From: Chloroflexota bacterium
Lineage (GTDB): Bacteria; Chloroflexota; Limnocylindria; Limnocylindrales; CSP1-4
DNA: 33,488 nucleotides
Assembly (NCBI GenBank): GCA_003157875.1
Contig: PMKV01000138.1
Span: 1,936 to 35,423, forward strand
Direction of reading: 5' to 3'
Every line of letters starts with the position of its first letter. The stretch's first letter is position 1. The translations under genes were made by a program, and so were the position numbers. Shown in pieces: positions 8,024 to 15,754 of the stretch. Under the pieces are notes generated by a model that made no database searches, was not told the origin of the DNA, and saw nothing but the letters and a program-made list of their open reading frames with translations.

Positions 8024-8477
8024 CGTCGACAAGCTCGACCGGGTGAAGCCGCTCGTGAAGGGTCTCGCTCACGGCGAAGGCTCGGCCGCGTGGCTGGCGG
8101 GTCAGGGCTACCCGGAGCTTGGTCCGGCAATCGTCGGGCATCCGGTGACACGCCTGGCCCACGGAGCCTGGTTCGATCGCTGGTTCGCCGATGCTTCGGT
8201 CGAGGCGCTGGTCGTCGCCTACGCGGACAAGCGGGCCGGACAGCGCCTCGAGTCCATGGCGGAACGGTTCGCGTCGTGGGAACGCCGCTACCCACCGACC
8301 GAACGAGCCGCCCACCCACGCGGAACCTGGACGGCGGAGACTATGGTGGCCGTCCGGCTTCGCGCGGAGGCGCTCGAGCAGCGGATCTGCGAGCTGGCCG
8401 GCGTGACCCCGAGCCAGGTTCGACGTCTGACATGGACCGGCCGGGCCCTCGCCGCGGCTAGGGAAGGGCGTCGCTGA
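7845..8477 (+). CDS. HD-domain phosphohydrolase-like protein (HDIG/YqeK-type)
   Basis: 210 aa from the ATG at 7845, chosen because TACGAT sits 7 nt upstream. An in-frame ATG at 7836 overlaps that hexamer. The protein has the HD metal site: WHLRHS (His22/His25), LLHDVDK (His59-Asp60) and a later His in IVGHPVTRLAHG. HD proteins hydrolyse phosphoesters of nucleotides; the substrate here is unknown. VAYADKRAGQRLESMAERF matches the C-terminal Asp-bearing helix of HD hydrolases. The first 179 nt overlap the end of comEC in another frame. The stop TGA shares its A with the ATG of holA, so translation of holA is probably coupled. The YqeK assignment (diadenosine tetraphosphatase) is tentative. Confidence 0.85.
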   Translation: MSVPSRRESAALLLSLEPPTWHLRHSRAVAETAAWLAHRAVTVGRSVDRRLVEAAALLHDVDKLDRVKPLVKGLAHGEGSAAWLAGQGYPELGPAIVGHPVTRLAHGAWFDRWFADASVEALVVAYADKRAGQRLESMAERFASWERRYPPTERAAHPRGTWTAETMVAVRLRAEALEQRICELAGVTPSQVRRLTWTGRALAAAREGRR

Positions 8478-9508
8478 TGCCCGCGACCGCGCCCCTCGGC
8501 TACTACTGGGGCGACGATTCGTATGGCGTCAACCACGCCCCCGATGCGCTGGCCGCTCGGCTGGCGGGCGATGGGCAGCCGCTGGATCGCGTGCGGCTGA
8601 GTGGCGCCACCACGTCCTCCGCGGAAATCGCCGAGAAGGTGGCGACGGCCACGCTCTTCGGCGGCGGCACGCTCGTGGTCGTGACCGAGCCGGCACCGCT
8701 CGTCGCCACCAAACCCCTGGCGGCGAGCCTGACCGAGGCCCTCGCCGCAGTGGCCCCGGGGAATGGCCTCGCCTTCCTGGATGCCGTCGACGGCACGGCC
8801 CGCCGCCCTGCCTCCCTCGAGACCCTGCGCAAGGCCGTGGCCGAAGCCGGCGGCGACGTGCGCCAGTTCGTGGCTCCCACTCGCGATCAGATGGCCCGCT
8901 GGATCGGCGACCGGGCCCGCGAACGTGACATCCGCATCGCCCCCGCCGCCGCCGCCCTGCTCGCGGAGCGCGTGGGGGCCAACGTCCGTGAACGCGACGT
9001 CGACCGACGCCGCCAGGGTGAGCTTGCGGTGGCCGAGCTGGAGAAGCTGGCCCTGTACCGCCTCGACGGCCAGATCGGCCCCGACGACGTCAAGGCACTC
9101 GTCGCCGATGCCGTCCCGGGATCCACATGGGCATTCCTCGATGCCGTGGGCATGCGGCACGCGGCGGAGGCGGCGGAGCTGGCGGACCGCCTCGAGGACG
9201 TGCCCGCTCCGCTTCTCATCACCCACCTCCACCGGCGCATCAGAGGGCTGATCGAAGTCGCCGATCTGCTGGCCGCCGGGACTCCGGCCCGCGAGCTGGT
9301 TCGCATCCTCAAGCTGAACCCCTACGTGGCCGAGAAGCTGGCCCAGCAAGCCCGGACATGGGCGCTGCCCGAGCTCGACGCGGCGCTGGCCGGACTCCTG
9401 GAACTCGACGCCACGCTCAAAGGCCACGCCGGCGGTGGAGATCTCCGCCGCCGCACCGCGGTCAGCCTCTGGATCGCCGAACGCGTCCGGCGGCCGAGCG
9501 AGCGCTAG
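8477..9508 (+). CDS. holA: DNA polymerase III, delta subunit
   Basis: 343 aa. HolA opens the sliding clamp as part of the clamp-loader complex during replication. The sequence has the delta layout. An N-terminal degenerate AAA+ domain comes first, with no Walker A motif, as expected for delta (GYYWGDDSYGV at the start, LFGGGTLVVVTEP in the middle). Next is a lid-like helical part (ELAVAELEKLALY), then a C-terminal collar domain (ITHLHRRIRGLIEVADLL, then PYVAEKLAQQARTW). Length is normal. comEA-comEC-holA is a widely conserved neighbourhood, which strengthens the call. An Arg/Gln insertion (ERDVDRRRQGELAVAE) replaces the usual loop but keeps the frame. It ends 15 nt before the stop of the convergent SH3-like gene, with no obvious hairpin between. 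Confidence 0.92.
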   Translation: MPATAPLGYYWGDDSYGVNHAPDALAARLAGDGQPLDRVRLSGATTSSAEIAEKVATATLFGGGTLVVVTEPAPLVATKPLAASLTEALAAVAPGNGLAFLDAVDGTARRPASLETLRKAVAEAGGDVRQFVAPTRDQMARWIGDRARERDIRIAPAAAALLAERVGANVRERDVDRRRQGELAVAELEKLALYRLDGQIGPDDVKALVADAVPGSTWAFLDAVGMRHAAEAAELADRLEDVPAPLLITHLHRRIRGLIEVADLLAAGTPARELVRILKLNPYVAEKLAQQARTWALPELDAALAGLLELDATLKGHAGGGDLRRRTAVSLWIAERVRRPSER

Positions 9509-9523
9509 GCTCCGGGGATCAGA

Positions 9524-10447
9524 TCAGGCTCGCCCGACCAGCCGGCGACCGTCGACCCAGCCGCGCCAGCCGTTAACGGCCCGGACGAAGGCCCAATCGC
9601 CCGCGACGGCGTCGATCACGACACCGAGTCCGGCGCTCAGAGCGGCCTGAGGCGGGCGCGTCGGATCCGGGTAATCCCAGGCCTGGAGACCGCCGGCAGG
9701 CACGAAGTGCGTGGGCGACCATGCTATCGAGGCGAGCGGCGGAGTCGCGGGCGGTTGAGCGGCGGGCAGTTGAGCCTCGGGTAGCTGGGCCGCGGGCCAC
9801 TGGGCGGCGGGCTGGGGTGAGGGCCCGGGCCCGGATGCAGGCGTCGATGCCGCCGGCTGCGTCGGTTGTGCGACGGCGGCGGCTGGTTGGGGGTCGGGCG
9901 CGACGGGAGCCGGCTCGGGTTCGGCGGCAGGTTTGGGCTCGGGTTCGGCGGCGCCCTTGGGCTCCGGTTGGGCAGCTGCGGCAGGCTCGGGTTCGGCGAC
10001 GGAATCCGTGCCTTCGTCGAGGTCGCCGCCACCGAGTTCGAGGATCGAACCGAGTCGCCCACGGACCGTATCGACGGTGGAAAGCGTCCTCGCGTCGCGT
10101 GGACCGATCACGTGCTCGACTCTCCCCATCAGATCCATGTCGCCTGATAGCCAGCTCCAGGCAACCGACGTCAGGTCCGGATCGTTGTGGAGCGCTTCGA
10201 TGTAGGCGCGGGTCCGGCCCAATCGAGTGGGCGCCTCCTGCGCCACGCGGATCCAGGCCGCATGGCGTTCCTCGGCGCAGGAGCCGGCGAGTCGAATGGC
10301 CAACGACATGTAGTCCGGGTCCGGCTTGGGGAGTTCGCGGCGGATGAAGGCTCGTGCGAGCGGCTCCCAACCGGCCGCGCCCACGCCGACGTACCACGGA
10401 ATATCGGCTGACTTCGCTGCCCGGGCATTCTCATCCACTGGCGCCAT
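9524..10447 (-). CDS. Unknown protein with Pro/Glu/Ala-rich linker and C-terminal SH3-like domain
   Basis: 307 aa. I recognise no family for the N-terminal 130 residues, which look alpha-helical and soluble (WYVGVGAAGWEPLARAF, AIRLAGSCAEERHAAW, RTRAYIEALHN). Residues about 150-235 are a low-complexity linker built from EPEP, AQPEPK and QLPAAQ repeats. The last 60 residues (GLQAWDYPDPTRPP, then VIDAVAGDWAFVRAVNGWRGWVDGRRL) fit a bacterial SH3 fold, with the alternating hydrophobics and GW pairs usual for SH3b. No signal peptide or membrane segment is visible, which is unusual for SH3b proteins because most act on cell wall. The ATG lies after GGGGATCG, a weak ribosome site. The long reading frame on the opposite strand is a shadow. 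Confidence 0.72.
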   Translation of the reverse strand: MAPVDENARAAKSADIPWYVGVGAAGWEPLARAFIRRELPKPDPDYMSLAIRLAGSCAEERHAAWIRVAQEAPTRLGRTRAYIEALHNDPDLTSVAWSWLSGDMDLMGRVEHVIGPRDARTLSTVDTVRGRLGSILELGGGDLDEGTDSVAEPEPAAAAQPEPKGAAEPEPKPAAEPEPAPVAPDPQPAAAVAQPTQPAASTPASGPGPSPQPAAQWPAAQLPEAQLPAAQPPATPPLASIAWSPTHFVPAGGLQAWDYPDPTRPPQAALSAGLGVVIDAVAGDWAFVRAVNGWRGWVDGRRLVGRA

Positions 10448-10560
10448 CGGCGATCCCCAAACTCGACCCGTAATGCTGTCGCTGGGCGACGAACCGCCGC
10501 CGCCTTTCCGCTTCTAATTGTCGCGCCCCAGAAGGCCCGCCGCGCGCCACCGACGCGGTC

Positions 10561-10962
10561 CTAGCCGGGACCGCCGGCCGGGTCACCGTCGGGCAACTCG
10601 GACGCCACGATCGGCACGTCGGACCTGGCCCGCAGATGGAAAGCCACGCCGTAGACCTCCCCCATCGGATCCTGGCGCGGCGCAGCCGTCATTCGCCAAT
10701 CCTCGCCCAAGAGCTGGATCCACCGGGCGAGCGGCTTGCCCTTGACGAGGACCGCGTCCAGCAGCGCAAAGGCGCTGGGGGGCAGATCGACGAGACTCTC
10801 GCGCGCGGGCAAGCCGACCGCCACCGGCCCGAAGGCGGCGACGAAGGCCGGGTTGCCGTACACGACGAGGTGCCCTGGACCGCGGCAGAAGCCGGCCGGA
10901 CGTCTGGCGGCGGAGCCGCCGTCTGGAATGGGGACCGATGCGGTCCGATCGAGATCGCTCAC
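10561..10962 (-). CDS. Small PAS-like domain protein
   Basis: 133 aa from a GTG start. Residues about 28-112 follow the PAS pattern: a beta strand and turn (GHLVVYGNPAFVAAFG), a helix pair (PARESLVDLPPSAFALLDAVL), then WIQLLGEDWRMTAAPRQD and a closing strand GEVYGVAFHLRA. There is no output domain, so it would be a stand-alone ligand-binding or interaction module. The GTG is preferred over a TTG at 11001 because CACAAT lies exactly 7 nt upstream, an imperfect version of the leaderless -10 seen elsewhere. The extra upstream residues also look non-conserved. It follows the zinc-finger gene on the same strand. Ligand and partner unknown. Confidence 0.6.
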   Translation of the reverse strand: MSDLDRTASVPIPDGGSAARRPAGFCRGPGHLVVYGNPAFVAAFGPVAVGLPARESLVDLPPSAFALLDAVLVKGKPLARWIQLLGEDWRMTAAPRQDPMGEVYGVAFHLRARSDVPIVASELPDGDPAGGPG

Positions 10963-11014
10963 GGACCCGATTGTGCGCCGACCACGCAAGCACGCGGACA
11001 ACCGGCGAACGACC

Positions 11015-11269
11015 TCAGTCGGCGCTTGACCAGGCCTGTTCCTGGACGACGAGGTCGCTCTCGATGGCGAAGACGCAGCGGCCCTGCCCGAGATCGAGCA
11101 GTTCGATCAGCTCGGGGTCGATGTAAAGCTGATGGCAGTCTTCACACAGGCCGCCCGGGATGCCGAAGCAGAGTCGCTCGCTTCGGTCTGGCAGTCGGAA
11201 CGTGGTGTCGAAACGCGTGCTTACCAGGCGCCTTCCGCAGCGTGGGCAGCGTTCGCGGGCCCGAGTCAT
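11015..11269 (-). CDS. Small zinc-finger protein (YgiT/MqsA-type N-terminal finger)
   Basis: 84 aa. The protein is essentially one zinc site: CPRCG near the N-terminus and CEDCH about 35 residues later, separated by strands (STRFDTTFRLPDRSERLCFGIP). That is the spacing of the YgiT/MqsA-type zinc finger. A C-terminal helix follows (PELIELLDLGQ). There is no helix-turn-helix domain and no MqsR-like toxin next to it, so it is not a complete MqsA antitoxin. Stand-alone fingers of this type are common and of unknown role. Transcribed toward the PAS-like gene 52 nt away, so they may share a message. No strong ribosome site is visible before the ATG. Confidence 0.68.
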   Translation of the reverse strand: MTRARERCPRCGRRLVSTRFDTTFRLPDRSERLCFGIPGGLCEDCHQLYIDPELIELLDLGQGRCVFAIESDLVVQEQAWSSAD

Positions 11270-11504
11270 CGCATCCGACCTCAGACATGGCGGCCATTCG
11301 ACCGCTCCAATGTTGGAGATCCTATGCGCGGGCCTTCGCGGGGCATATGACTCACTCGTACCGCCTCAACGGTACTCGGGCGGTAGTCTCGATGGAGGGG
11401 TCCAGGGGTGGGATGCGTACTAATCCGAACGCAGCGTGCGTGCAGTCACCACCCCAGTGCGTCCTGTCACCACCGTCCGGAGAACCGCGTGGCCGCCCTC
11501 CTGA

Positions 11505-11510
11505 TAGCCT
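11505..11510 (+). promoter_or_regulatory. -10 element TAGCCT for leaderless DMT transporter gene
   Basis: TAGCCT followed by exactly 7 nt (TCCCCGG) and then the ATG at 11518. There is no Shine-Dalgarno site, consistent with a leaderless mRNA. The -35 region has no recognisable consensus. Confidence 0.5.
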
Positions 11511-11517
11511 TCCCCGG

Positions 11518-12486
11518 ATGGATCGCCGTCGCATCGTTGGCATTGGGCTGGGAGCACTCGCGGGCGCCGCTTACGGCACCGGGCCGCTCTTCTTCAAGGC
11601 GTTCGTGTACCCCGCCGGCGTGGACTGGATCGCCATGCTGGTATGGCGCTTCGCCTTCGCCACTCTCGTCAGCTGGATCTGGATGCTCGCCCAGCCACGT
11701 GCGAGAGCTGCGCTGCGGGAGCTGGACCGTCGAACGGTCGGCCGGCTGCTCTTCACCGGCGCCTTCTTCATCGTCAACGCCAGCGTCTACTACGCCGCCA
11801 TCGAGCGCATCGACATCTCGCTCGTGGCCCTGCTCATGAGTACCTACCCGGCCCTGGTCGCGGTGGTCTCGCTCCGACTCGGGTACAGGTTCGAGGGCAA
11901 GCTGGCGTGGGGATCGCTGGGCATCGTCCTCCTCGGGACGGTCCTGACCGTCGGCGGGATCAATTCCAACACCAACCAGGGCGGGATCATCCTGGCGCTG
12001 CTCTCCCCGGTCGCATATGCCGTGTACATCATGCTGACGGCCTGGATGGCCGGCGAACGGCCCGGACAGACCGCCGATATGCGATCCAAAGGCAAGGGCG
12101 CCGAAGTGCCGCCGGCCGTTGCCGGGGCGATCATGATGACCGGGACCTGGATCGCCACTCTGGTTGTCGGGGTGATCGCCAGCGAACCGCTACTGCCGAC
12201 GCAGATCCCAGCGAACGCGTGGCCGGGCCTGATCGGGATCGGCATATTCGCGGCCGCGGTCGCGATCCAGGCGTTCTACGCGTCGGCCGCCAGAATCGGA
12301 GCCGCCCAGGCATCGCTGATGGCCACGGTCGAGCCGATCGTGGTGATCTTCCTGGGCATCACGTTCCTCAACGAAGCTTTCACGCCGATCCGGGTCGTTG
12401 GAGCGGCCGTAGTTCTGGCGGGGGTGCTGCTGGCCCAATTCGCCACTCCCTCTGAATCCCGGCCCGTCGTACTCGAGGAGCCATAG
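11518..12486 (+). CDS. DMT-superfamily (EamA) membrane transporter
   Basis: 322 aa, about ten hydrophobic helices in two EamA-type repeats. The first repeat starts with GALAGAAYGTGPLFFK and ends with VVSLRLGYRFEGKLAWGSLG then GTVLTVGG. The second includes LALLSPVAYAVYIMLTA and AIQAFYASAARIGAAQ then MATVEPIVVIFLG, the conserved end-of-repeat motif (EP followed by a helix, then LNEAFTPIRVVGAAVVLAGV). These proteins export or exchange small metabolites such as amino acids or purines; the substrate cannot be told from sequence. A charged cytoplasmic loop (RPGQTADMRSKGKGAEV) separates the halves and is longer than usual. The start is fixed by the -10 at 11505. It is divergent from the zinc-finger/PAS genes, with about 250 nt between. 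Confidence 0.9.
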   Translation: MDRRRIVGIGLGALAGAAYGTGPLFFKAFVYPAGVDWIAMLVWRFAFATLVSWIWMLAQPRARAALRELDRRTVGRLLFTGAFFIVNASVYYAAIERIDISLVALLMSTYPALVAVVSLRLGYRFEGKLAWGSLGIVLLGTVLTVGGINSNTNQGGIILALLSPVAYAVYIMLTAWMAGERPGQTADMRSKGKGAEVPPAVAGAIMMTGTWIATLVVGVIASEPLLPTQIPANAWPGLIGIGIFAAAVAIQAFYASAARIGAAQASLMATVEPIVVIFLGITFLNEAFTPIRVVGAAVVLAGVLLAQFATPSESRPVVLEEP

Positions 12487-12622
12487 GCCGGTGCGCACCC
12501 GAAACAACCCGGTGCGCGCGCGAACCGCCCCAGGTCAAGTCCCACATTCCTCCCGGAAGCCGCTACGCTTCCGACCTACACAGCCGGCGTGTTGCGCGGC
12601 CGCCACGGAGTAACACCAGCCA

Positions 12623-13123
12623 ATGGCAACTCTCTACGCCCAGGTCGAACGGCTCCGAACCGCCCGAGACAATCTGGTCCGAATGCGCAGCCGACTCGAG
12701 CTGAGCGCCCTGCCGCCCGACGACCTGCCGCGCCGCCGTGAATGGGTCGGGCGCGAAGTGATCGCTCACATCGACGAGATGCTCGCGTACTGGCTGGGCG
12801 AGATCGAGCGGGTCATCGCCGGGCCGGTCGAGCCCGTCCCATTCGGGCGCGAGGAAACCGATCTGATTCGTCTTCTGACCGTCGACCGCGATCGAACGCT
12901 GCCGGTCTCGGAGCTGTACGGACGCCTCGACAATTCGCTCGAGCGCGTTCTTCGCCGACTGCTCGAACTCGACGAGCGTCAGGTGGCCCGACGCGGCCTG
13001 CACAAGAAGCGGGGCGAGATGACGGTCAGGCAGATCGTCGACACCATGCTGGCCGGGCACATCGAGGAGCACTGCCGGCAGATGGCGACCGTGCTCGACG
13101 CCGAGCGTGCCGTACGGGCTTGA
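12623..13123 (+). CDS. DinB-like metal-binding protein
   Basis: 166 aa. Fits the DinB/YfiT-like four-helix bundle. A first helix (LYAQVERLRTARDNLV) precedes a metal-ligand His in VIAHIDEMLAYWL (His49). The end helix carries a pair of histidines in MLAGHIEEHCRQM (His146, His150), giving the three-His site of the superfamily. DinB-like enzymes include thiol-dependent S-transferases for bacillithiol or mycothiol and maleylpyruvate isomerases; the activity here is unknown. The protein is soluble. GGAG lies about 12 nt before the ATG. The GyrI-like gene follows 55 nt downstream on the same strand. Confidence 0.75.
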   Translation: MATLYAQVERLRTARDNLVRMRSRLELSALPPDDLPRRREWVGREVIAHIDEMLAYWLGEIERVIAGPVEPVPFGREETDLIRLLTVDRDRTLPVSELYGRLDNSLERVLRRLLELDERQVARRGLHKKRGEMTVRQIVDTMLAGHIEEHCRQMATVLDAERAVRA

Positions 13124-13178
13124 CTCTCACCCTGGGCGAGACGGTAGAACGGACGCCAACGCCGCAGGAGGGATAGCA

Positions 13179-13841
13179 ATGGCCACCGGAACGACCGTCA
13201 CCCGCCCGACGACCCCGGCCCCCGATCGCAAGAAGCAATTGGCTCCCTTGTACCGCCCGCCTCGCGAGCCGGTCTTCGTCGACGTGCCGGAAGTGAGCTA
13301 CCTGATGATCGACGGCAAGGGCGCCCCGGACGAGGGGGCCGAGTACCCGACCACCGACTTCCAGCAGGCCTTCGCCGCGCTCTTTCCGGTCATCTACACG
13401 ATCAAGTTCGCCCTCAAGCCCGCCGGCGTGGTCGTGCCGCTCATGCCCCTCGAGGCTCTCTGGTTCACCGAATCCGACGGCGGCTTCGACATGAGAGTCC
13501 CGATGCAGCAGTGGGGCTGGCGGGTTCTGATGGCCGCGTCCGACGACGTGACGCCGGCCGTCTTCGCCGGCGCGGTAGCCGAGGTTCGCCGCAAGAAGGG
13601 CGACTCGGACCATCTGCGCCGGCTGCGCCTCGAACGCTGGCGCGAAGGCCGAAGCGCTCAGGTGATGCACATCGGGCCCTACAGCGCGGAACGGCCGACC
13701 ATCGAACGGCTCCACGCCTTCATCGCCGCCGAGGGTTGCAAGCCACGCGGCGCCCACCACGAGATCTATCTGGGCGACCCGCGGCGAGCCGATCCGGCCA
13801 AGCTCAAGACGGTCCTGCGCCAGCCGGTGACCGAGGGCTGA
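13179..13841 (+). CDS. GyrI-like small-molecule-binding domain protein
   Basis: 220 aa, ATG preceded by AGGAGGG at 13166. Resembles stand-alone GyrI-like proteins (SOUL/GyrI/BmrR ligand-binding fold): RPPREPVFVDVPEVSYLMIDGKGAP at the N-terminus, the central AALFPVIYTIKFALK, PLEALWFTE, and a second half-barrel (AQVMHIGPYSAERPTIERLHAFI then HHEIYLGDPRR). HIGPY and the final HEIYLGDP are the usual signature of this subgroup. No DNA-binding domain is attached, so it is not a BmrR-like regulator. Related proteins bind or hydrolyse cytotoxic small molecules, but the ligand here is unknown. It ends about 40 nt before the end of the convergent proline dehydrogenase gene. Confidence 0.85.
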   Translation: MATGTTVTRPTTPAPDRKKQLAPLYRPPREPVFVDVPEVSYLMIDGKGAPDEGAEYPTTDFQQAFAALFPVIYTIKFALKPAGVVVPLMPLEALWFTESDGGFDMRVPMQQWGWRVLMAASDDVTPAVFAGAVAEVRRKKGDSDHLRRLRLERWREGRSAQVMHIGPYSAERPTIERLHAFIAAEGCKPRGAHHEIYLGDPRRADPAKLKTVLRQPVTEG

Positions 13842-13883
13842 CGGCGCAGCAGGCGGGCGGCGGGACGCGCCTGGAACGTCCCG

Positions 13884-14858
13884 CTATCGGCCCCGGAGGC
13901 GTCGGCCTTCTTCCTTCAACACGGCCCGCAGCATGAAGCCGACGTTGGCCGGTCTCTCGGCCAGTCGTCGCATGAAGTACGGATACCACTCCTGCCCGAA
14001 CGGGACGTAGATGCGAACCGTGTAGCCCCGCGCCACGAGGGCTCTCTGCAGGTCGCGCCGGACGCCGTAGAGCATCTGGAATTCGAAGCGGTCGCGGCCG
14101 ATCCCCTCGCCCTCGACGATCTCGATCGCTCTGGCGATCAGCCGGGGGTCGTGCGTGGCGATGGCCGGGGACGCGTCCGCCATAAGCAGCCTCTCCATGA
14201 GGCGGGCGTAATTGGCATCTACAGCCGCCTTGGTCCGGTAGGCCACGCTGGCCGGTTCGTCGTACGCGCCCTTGCAGAGCCGGACCCGGCCGCCGGCCGC
14301 GATGATCGCGTCCACGTCCGCCGAGCTGCGCCGCAGGGCCGATTGGATCACCACGCCGACGCCCGGATAGGCCGCATACGCCGCGCGCCAGGTGTCGAGA
14401 GTGGCTTCGGTACGGGTGTTGTCCTCCATGTCGATACGGACGAAGCCACTCACGCCCCGGACCGCCTCGACGATCCGCATGACGTTGGCCCGGCACAGGT
14501 CGCGATCGATCTCCAGACCCATCTGCGTCAGCTTGACGCTGACGTTCGGGTCGAGCCTTCGCTCGGATAGGGCGGCGATTGTCGCGAGATATCGATCGAC
14601 CGCCGCTGAGGCATGCTCTGGAGACGTCACCGATTCGCCCAGGACGTCGACCGTCGTCCGGAAGCCGGCACCCGCCAGCACGCCGATCGCCGGCAGCGCC
14701 TCATCGAGCGATTCGCCGGCGACGAAGCGCGCCACCACCGGGCGGGTGAGGGGGCTGCGAACGGCGAGGCGGGCCAGCGATCGCCGGTGCGACAGCGAGA
14801 TCAGCAGCGAACGCATCGTCCGTTGCGGTGCCAGCCGGACGTTCTCGGCGAAACCCAT
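13884..14858 (-). CDS. Proline dehydrogenase
   Basis: 324 aa, ATG with AGGAGG eight nt upstream. Oxidises L-proline to pyrroline-5-carboxylate with FAD, the first step of proline catabolism. The sequence shows the beta/alpha-barrel: TTVDVLGESV, VSVKLTQMGLEID, VRIDMEDN, VGVVIQSALRRS, VRLCKGAYDEP, PAIATHDPRL. It closes with FEFQMLYGVRRDLQ and the substrate-binding YFMRRLAERPAN helix (two Arg plus Glu). Length is that of the monofunctional, Gram-positive-type enzyme. The start lies 3 nt after the stop of the thioredoxin-like gene, so the two are translationally coupled. The biosynthetic counterpart, proC, lies 8 kb away at 23073. The paired P5C dehydrogenase is not in the window. Confidence 0.95.
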   Translation of the reverse strand: MGFAENVRLAPQRTMRSLLISLSHRRSLARLAVRSPLTRPVVARFVAGESLDEALPAIGVLAGAGFRTTVDVLGESVTSPEHASAAVDRYLATIAALSERRLDPNVSVKLTQMGLEIDRDLCRANVMRIVEAVRGVSGFVRIDMEDNTRTEATLDTWRAAYAAYPGVGVVIQSALRRSSADVDAIIAAGGRVRLCKGAYDEPASVAYRTKAAVDANYARLMERLLMADASPAIATHDPRLIARAIEIVEGEGIGRDRFEFQMLYGVRRDLQRALVARGYTVRIYVPFGQEWYPYFMRRLAERPANVGFMLRAVLKEEGRRLRGR

Positions 14859-14861
14859 CGT

Positions 14862-15347
14862 TCAGCCCTCCTGAGGCTTCCCTTCGGATCCAGCAGAGGA
14901 ATCGGTCGGGCCGCTGTCGGGCGGGAGCCCGGCGGCATCGGCGGCCCGGGCCGGATCGGCGGCATCGGCGGCCCGGGCGAACTCGGCGACCTTGGCTGCT
15001 TCTTCGCGCTGGAAGGCCTCGAGTCGACCGCGTCGGTGGGCGTCGATGGCCGCCCGAATCGATTCGACCGGCGGTGAGCCCAGCGGCCGACCATCGGCGT
15101 CGCGATAGATCCGGCAGCCGAGCGCGACCGGCAACTCGGGTTGCGAGACGACGTCGTCACCGTTGATGCGGATCGTCGGCGAACCCCGGAATCCCAGGAA
15201 CTCGGCGTCGTCCTGGCTCGAGACGAAGATCACCTGGACCGGGACCTCGATGATCCCTCTGCCGAGGACGCCCTCCAGGTCGCGGAGCGCCGTCTCCAGG
15301 TGAGGACAATCCTCCACCGCCAGCAACTCCACGTGCAGATCCGCCAC
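14862..15347 (-). CDS. Thioredoxin-like protein without a CxxC site, Ala/Asp-rich tail
   Basis: 161 aa from a GTG. The first 105 residues look like a small thioredoxin-fold domain: a strand HVELLAVEDCPHLE, a helix, IEVPVQVIFVSSQDD, and the cis-Pro region GFRGSPTIRINGDDVV. GSPTIRINGDD is typical of small thioredoxin-like proteins, some of them linked to mercury genes. Only one cysteine sits at the N-terminal active-site position (ECCP is reduced to EDCPH), so ordinary dithiol chemistry is not possible. The C-terminal 50 residues are a charged helix plus AADAADP repeats. It is upstream of, and coupled to, proline dehydrogenase, but a functional link is unproven. The start is supported by TAGGCT six nt upstream. 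Confidence 0.7.
   Translation of the reverse strand: MADLHVELLAVEDCPHLETALRDLEGVLGRGIIEVPVQVIFVSSQDDAEFLGFRGSPTIRINGDDVVSQPELPVALGCRIYRDADGRPLGSPPVESIRAAIDAHRRGRLEAFQREEAAKVAEFARAADAADPARAADAAGLPPDSGPTDSSAGSEGKPQEG
14931..14990. repeat. Short GC-rich tandem repeat in the thioredoxin-like gene
   Basis: GGCGGCATCGGCGGCCCGGGC-type units occur about twice in a row and encode the AADAADPARAADAAG tail. Low complexity inside a coding region, prone to length change. Confidence 0.5.
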
Positions 15348-15353
15348 ACCCTG

Positions 15354-15359
15354 AGCCTA
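15354..15359 (-). promoter_or_regulatory. -10 element TAGGCT for leaderless thioredoxin-like gene
   Basis: On the minus strand TAGGCT is followed by 6 nt (CAGGGT) and then the GTG at 15347. It is divergent from the -10 at 15425, so this 90-nt gap is a two-way promoter region. Confidence 0.45.
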
Positions 15360-15424
15360 CATCGGGTGGGAGAAAGAGGCGCGGGCGGGAGTGAGCGTCT
15401 CCGGAACACTCTCACACTGCCGGA

Positions 15425-15430
15425 TAGCAT
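15425..15430 (+). promoter_or_regulatory. -10 element TAGCAT before the caspase/CHAT-like remnant
   Basis: TAGCAT followed by exactly 7 nt (CAAGCTC) and the ATG at 15438, the same geometry as the leaderless genes. This is the main reason to think the short gene may be expressed from that ATG. Confidence 0.4.
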
Positions 15431-15437
15431 CAAGCTC

Positions 15438-15743
15438 ATGATCTTCGGTGGTTGCAACACCGCGACCTCCTACCTTGGCCGTGGGAACGACTACACACTT
15501 CCGCGCGTTGCTGTCTTCAGCAAGGGAGTCGACGCCGCAGTCGGCTGGACAGCTGTGGTCGGCTGGCCGGAAATGGACACCTGGACCCAGGCGTTCTTCC
15601 AGTACAACGGAACATTCTTCAACTCTGCTGTCTATGCGGAGAACCAAACGATGGCGATGTACGGTACCTATAGCGGCACGGACAGCTCGGTTTGGTACGG
15701 CAATTGGAATCTCTACGTCCGACCCGCGGGCTACGGTAACTGA
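15438..15743 (+). pseudogene. C-terminal remnant of a caspase/CHAT-like domain protein
   Basis: 101 aa from the ATG at 15438. The frame is open upstream, but that stretch overlaps the divergent gene. The start LMIFGGCNTATS resembles the strand-Cys-x-[TE] end of the CHAT/caspase-fold catalytic core (compare the ACETG of CHAT proteins). FSKGVDAAVGWTAVVGW matches the following helix-strand. The rest (TWTQAFFQYNGTFFN to the C-terminus) is Tyr/Trp-rich and ends with NWNLYVRPAGYGN. The half that should carry the catalytic His is missing, so I read it as a truncated gene. A small intact gene cannot be excluded, since a -10 element sits correctly in front of it. It is followed 11 nt later by the secreted PepSY gene, presumably on the same transcript. 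Codons are clearly less GC-rich than in neighbouring core genes. Confidence 0.5.
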
Positions 15744-15754
15744 GGGGCAATTCG

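Noticed and set aside
6749-8032. 427-codon minus-strand frame opposite comEC
   Set aside because: Antisense of the metallo-beta-lactamase domain; no recognisable protein features.
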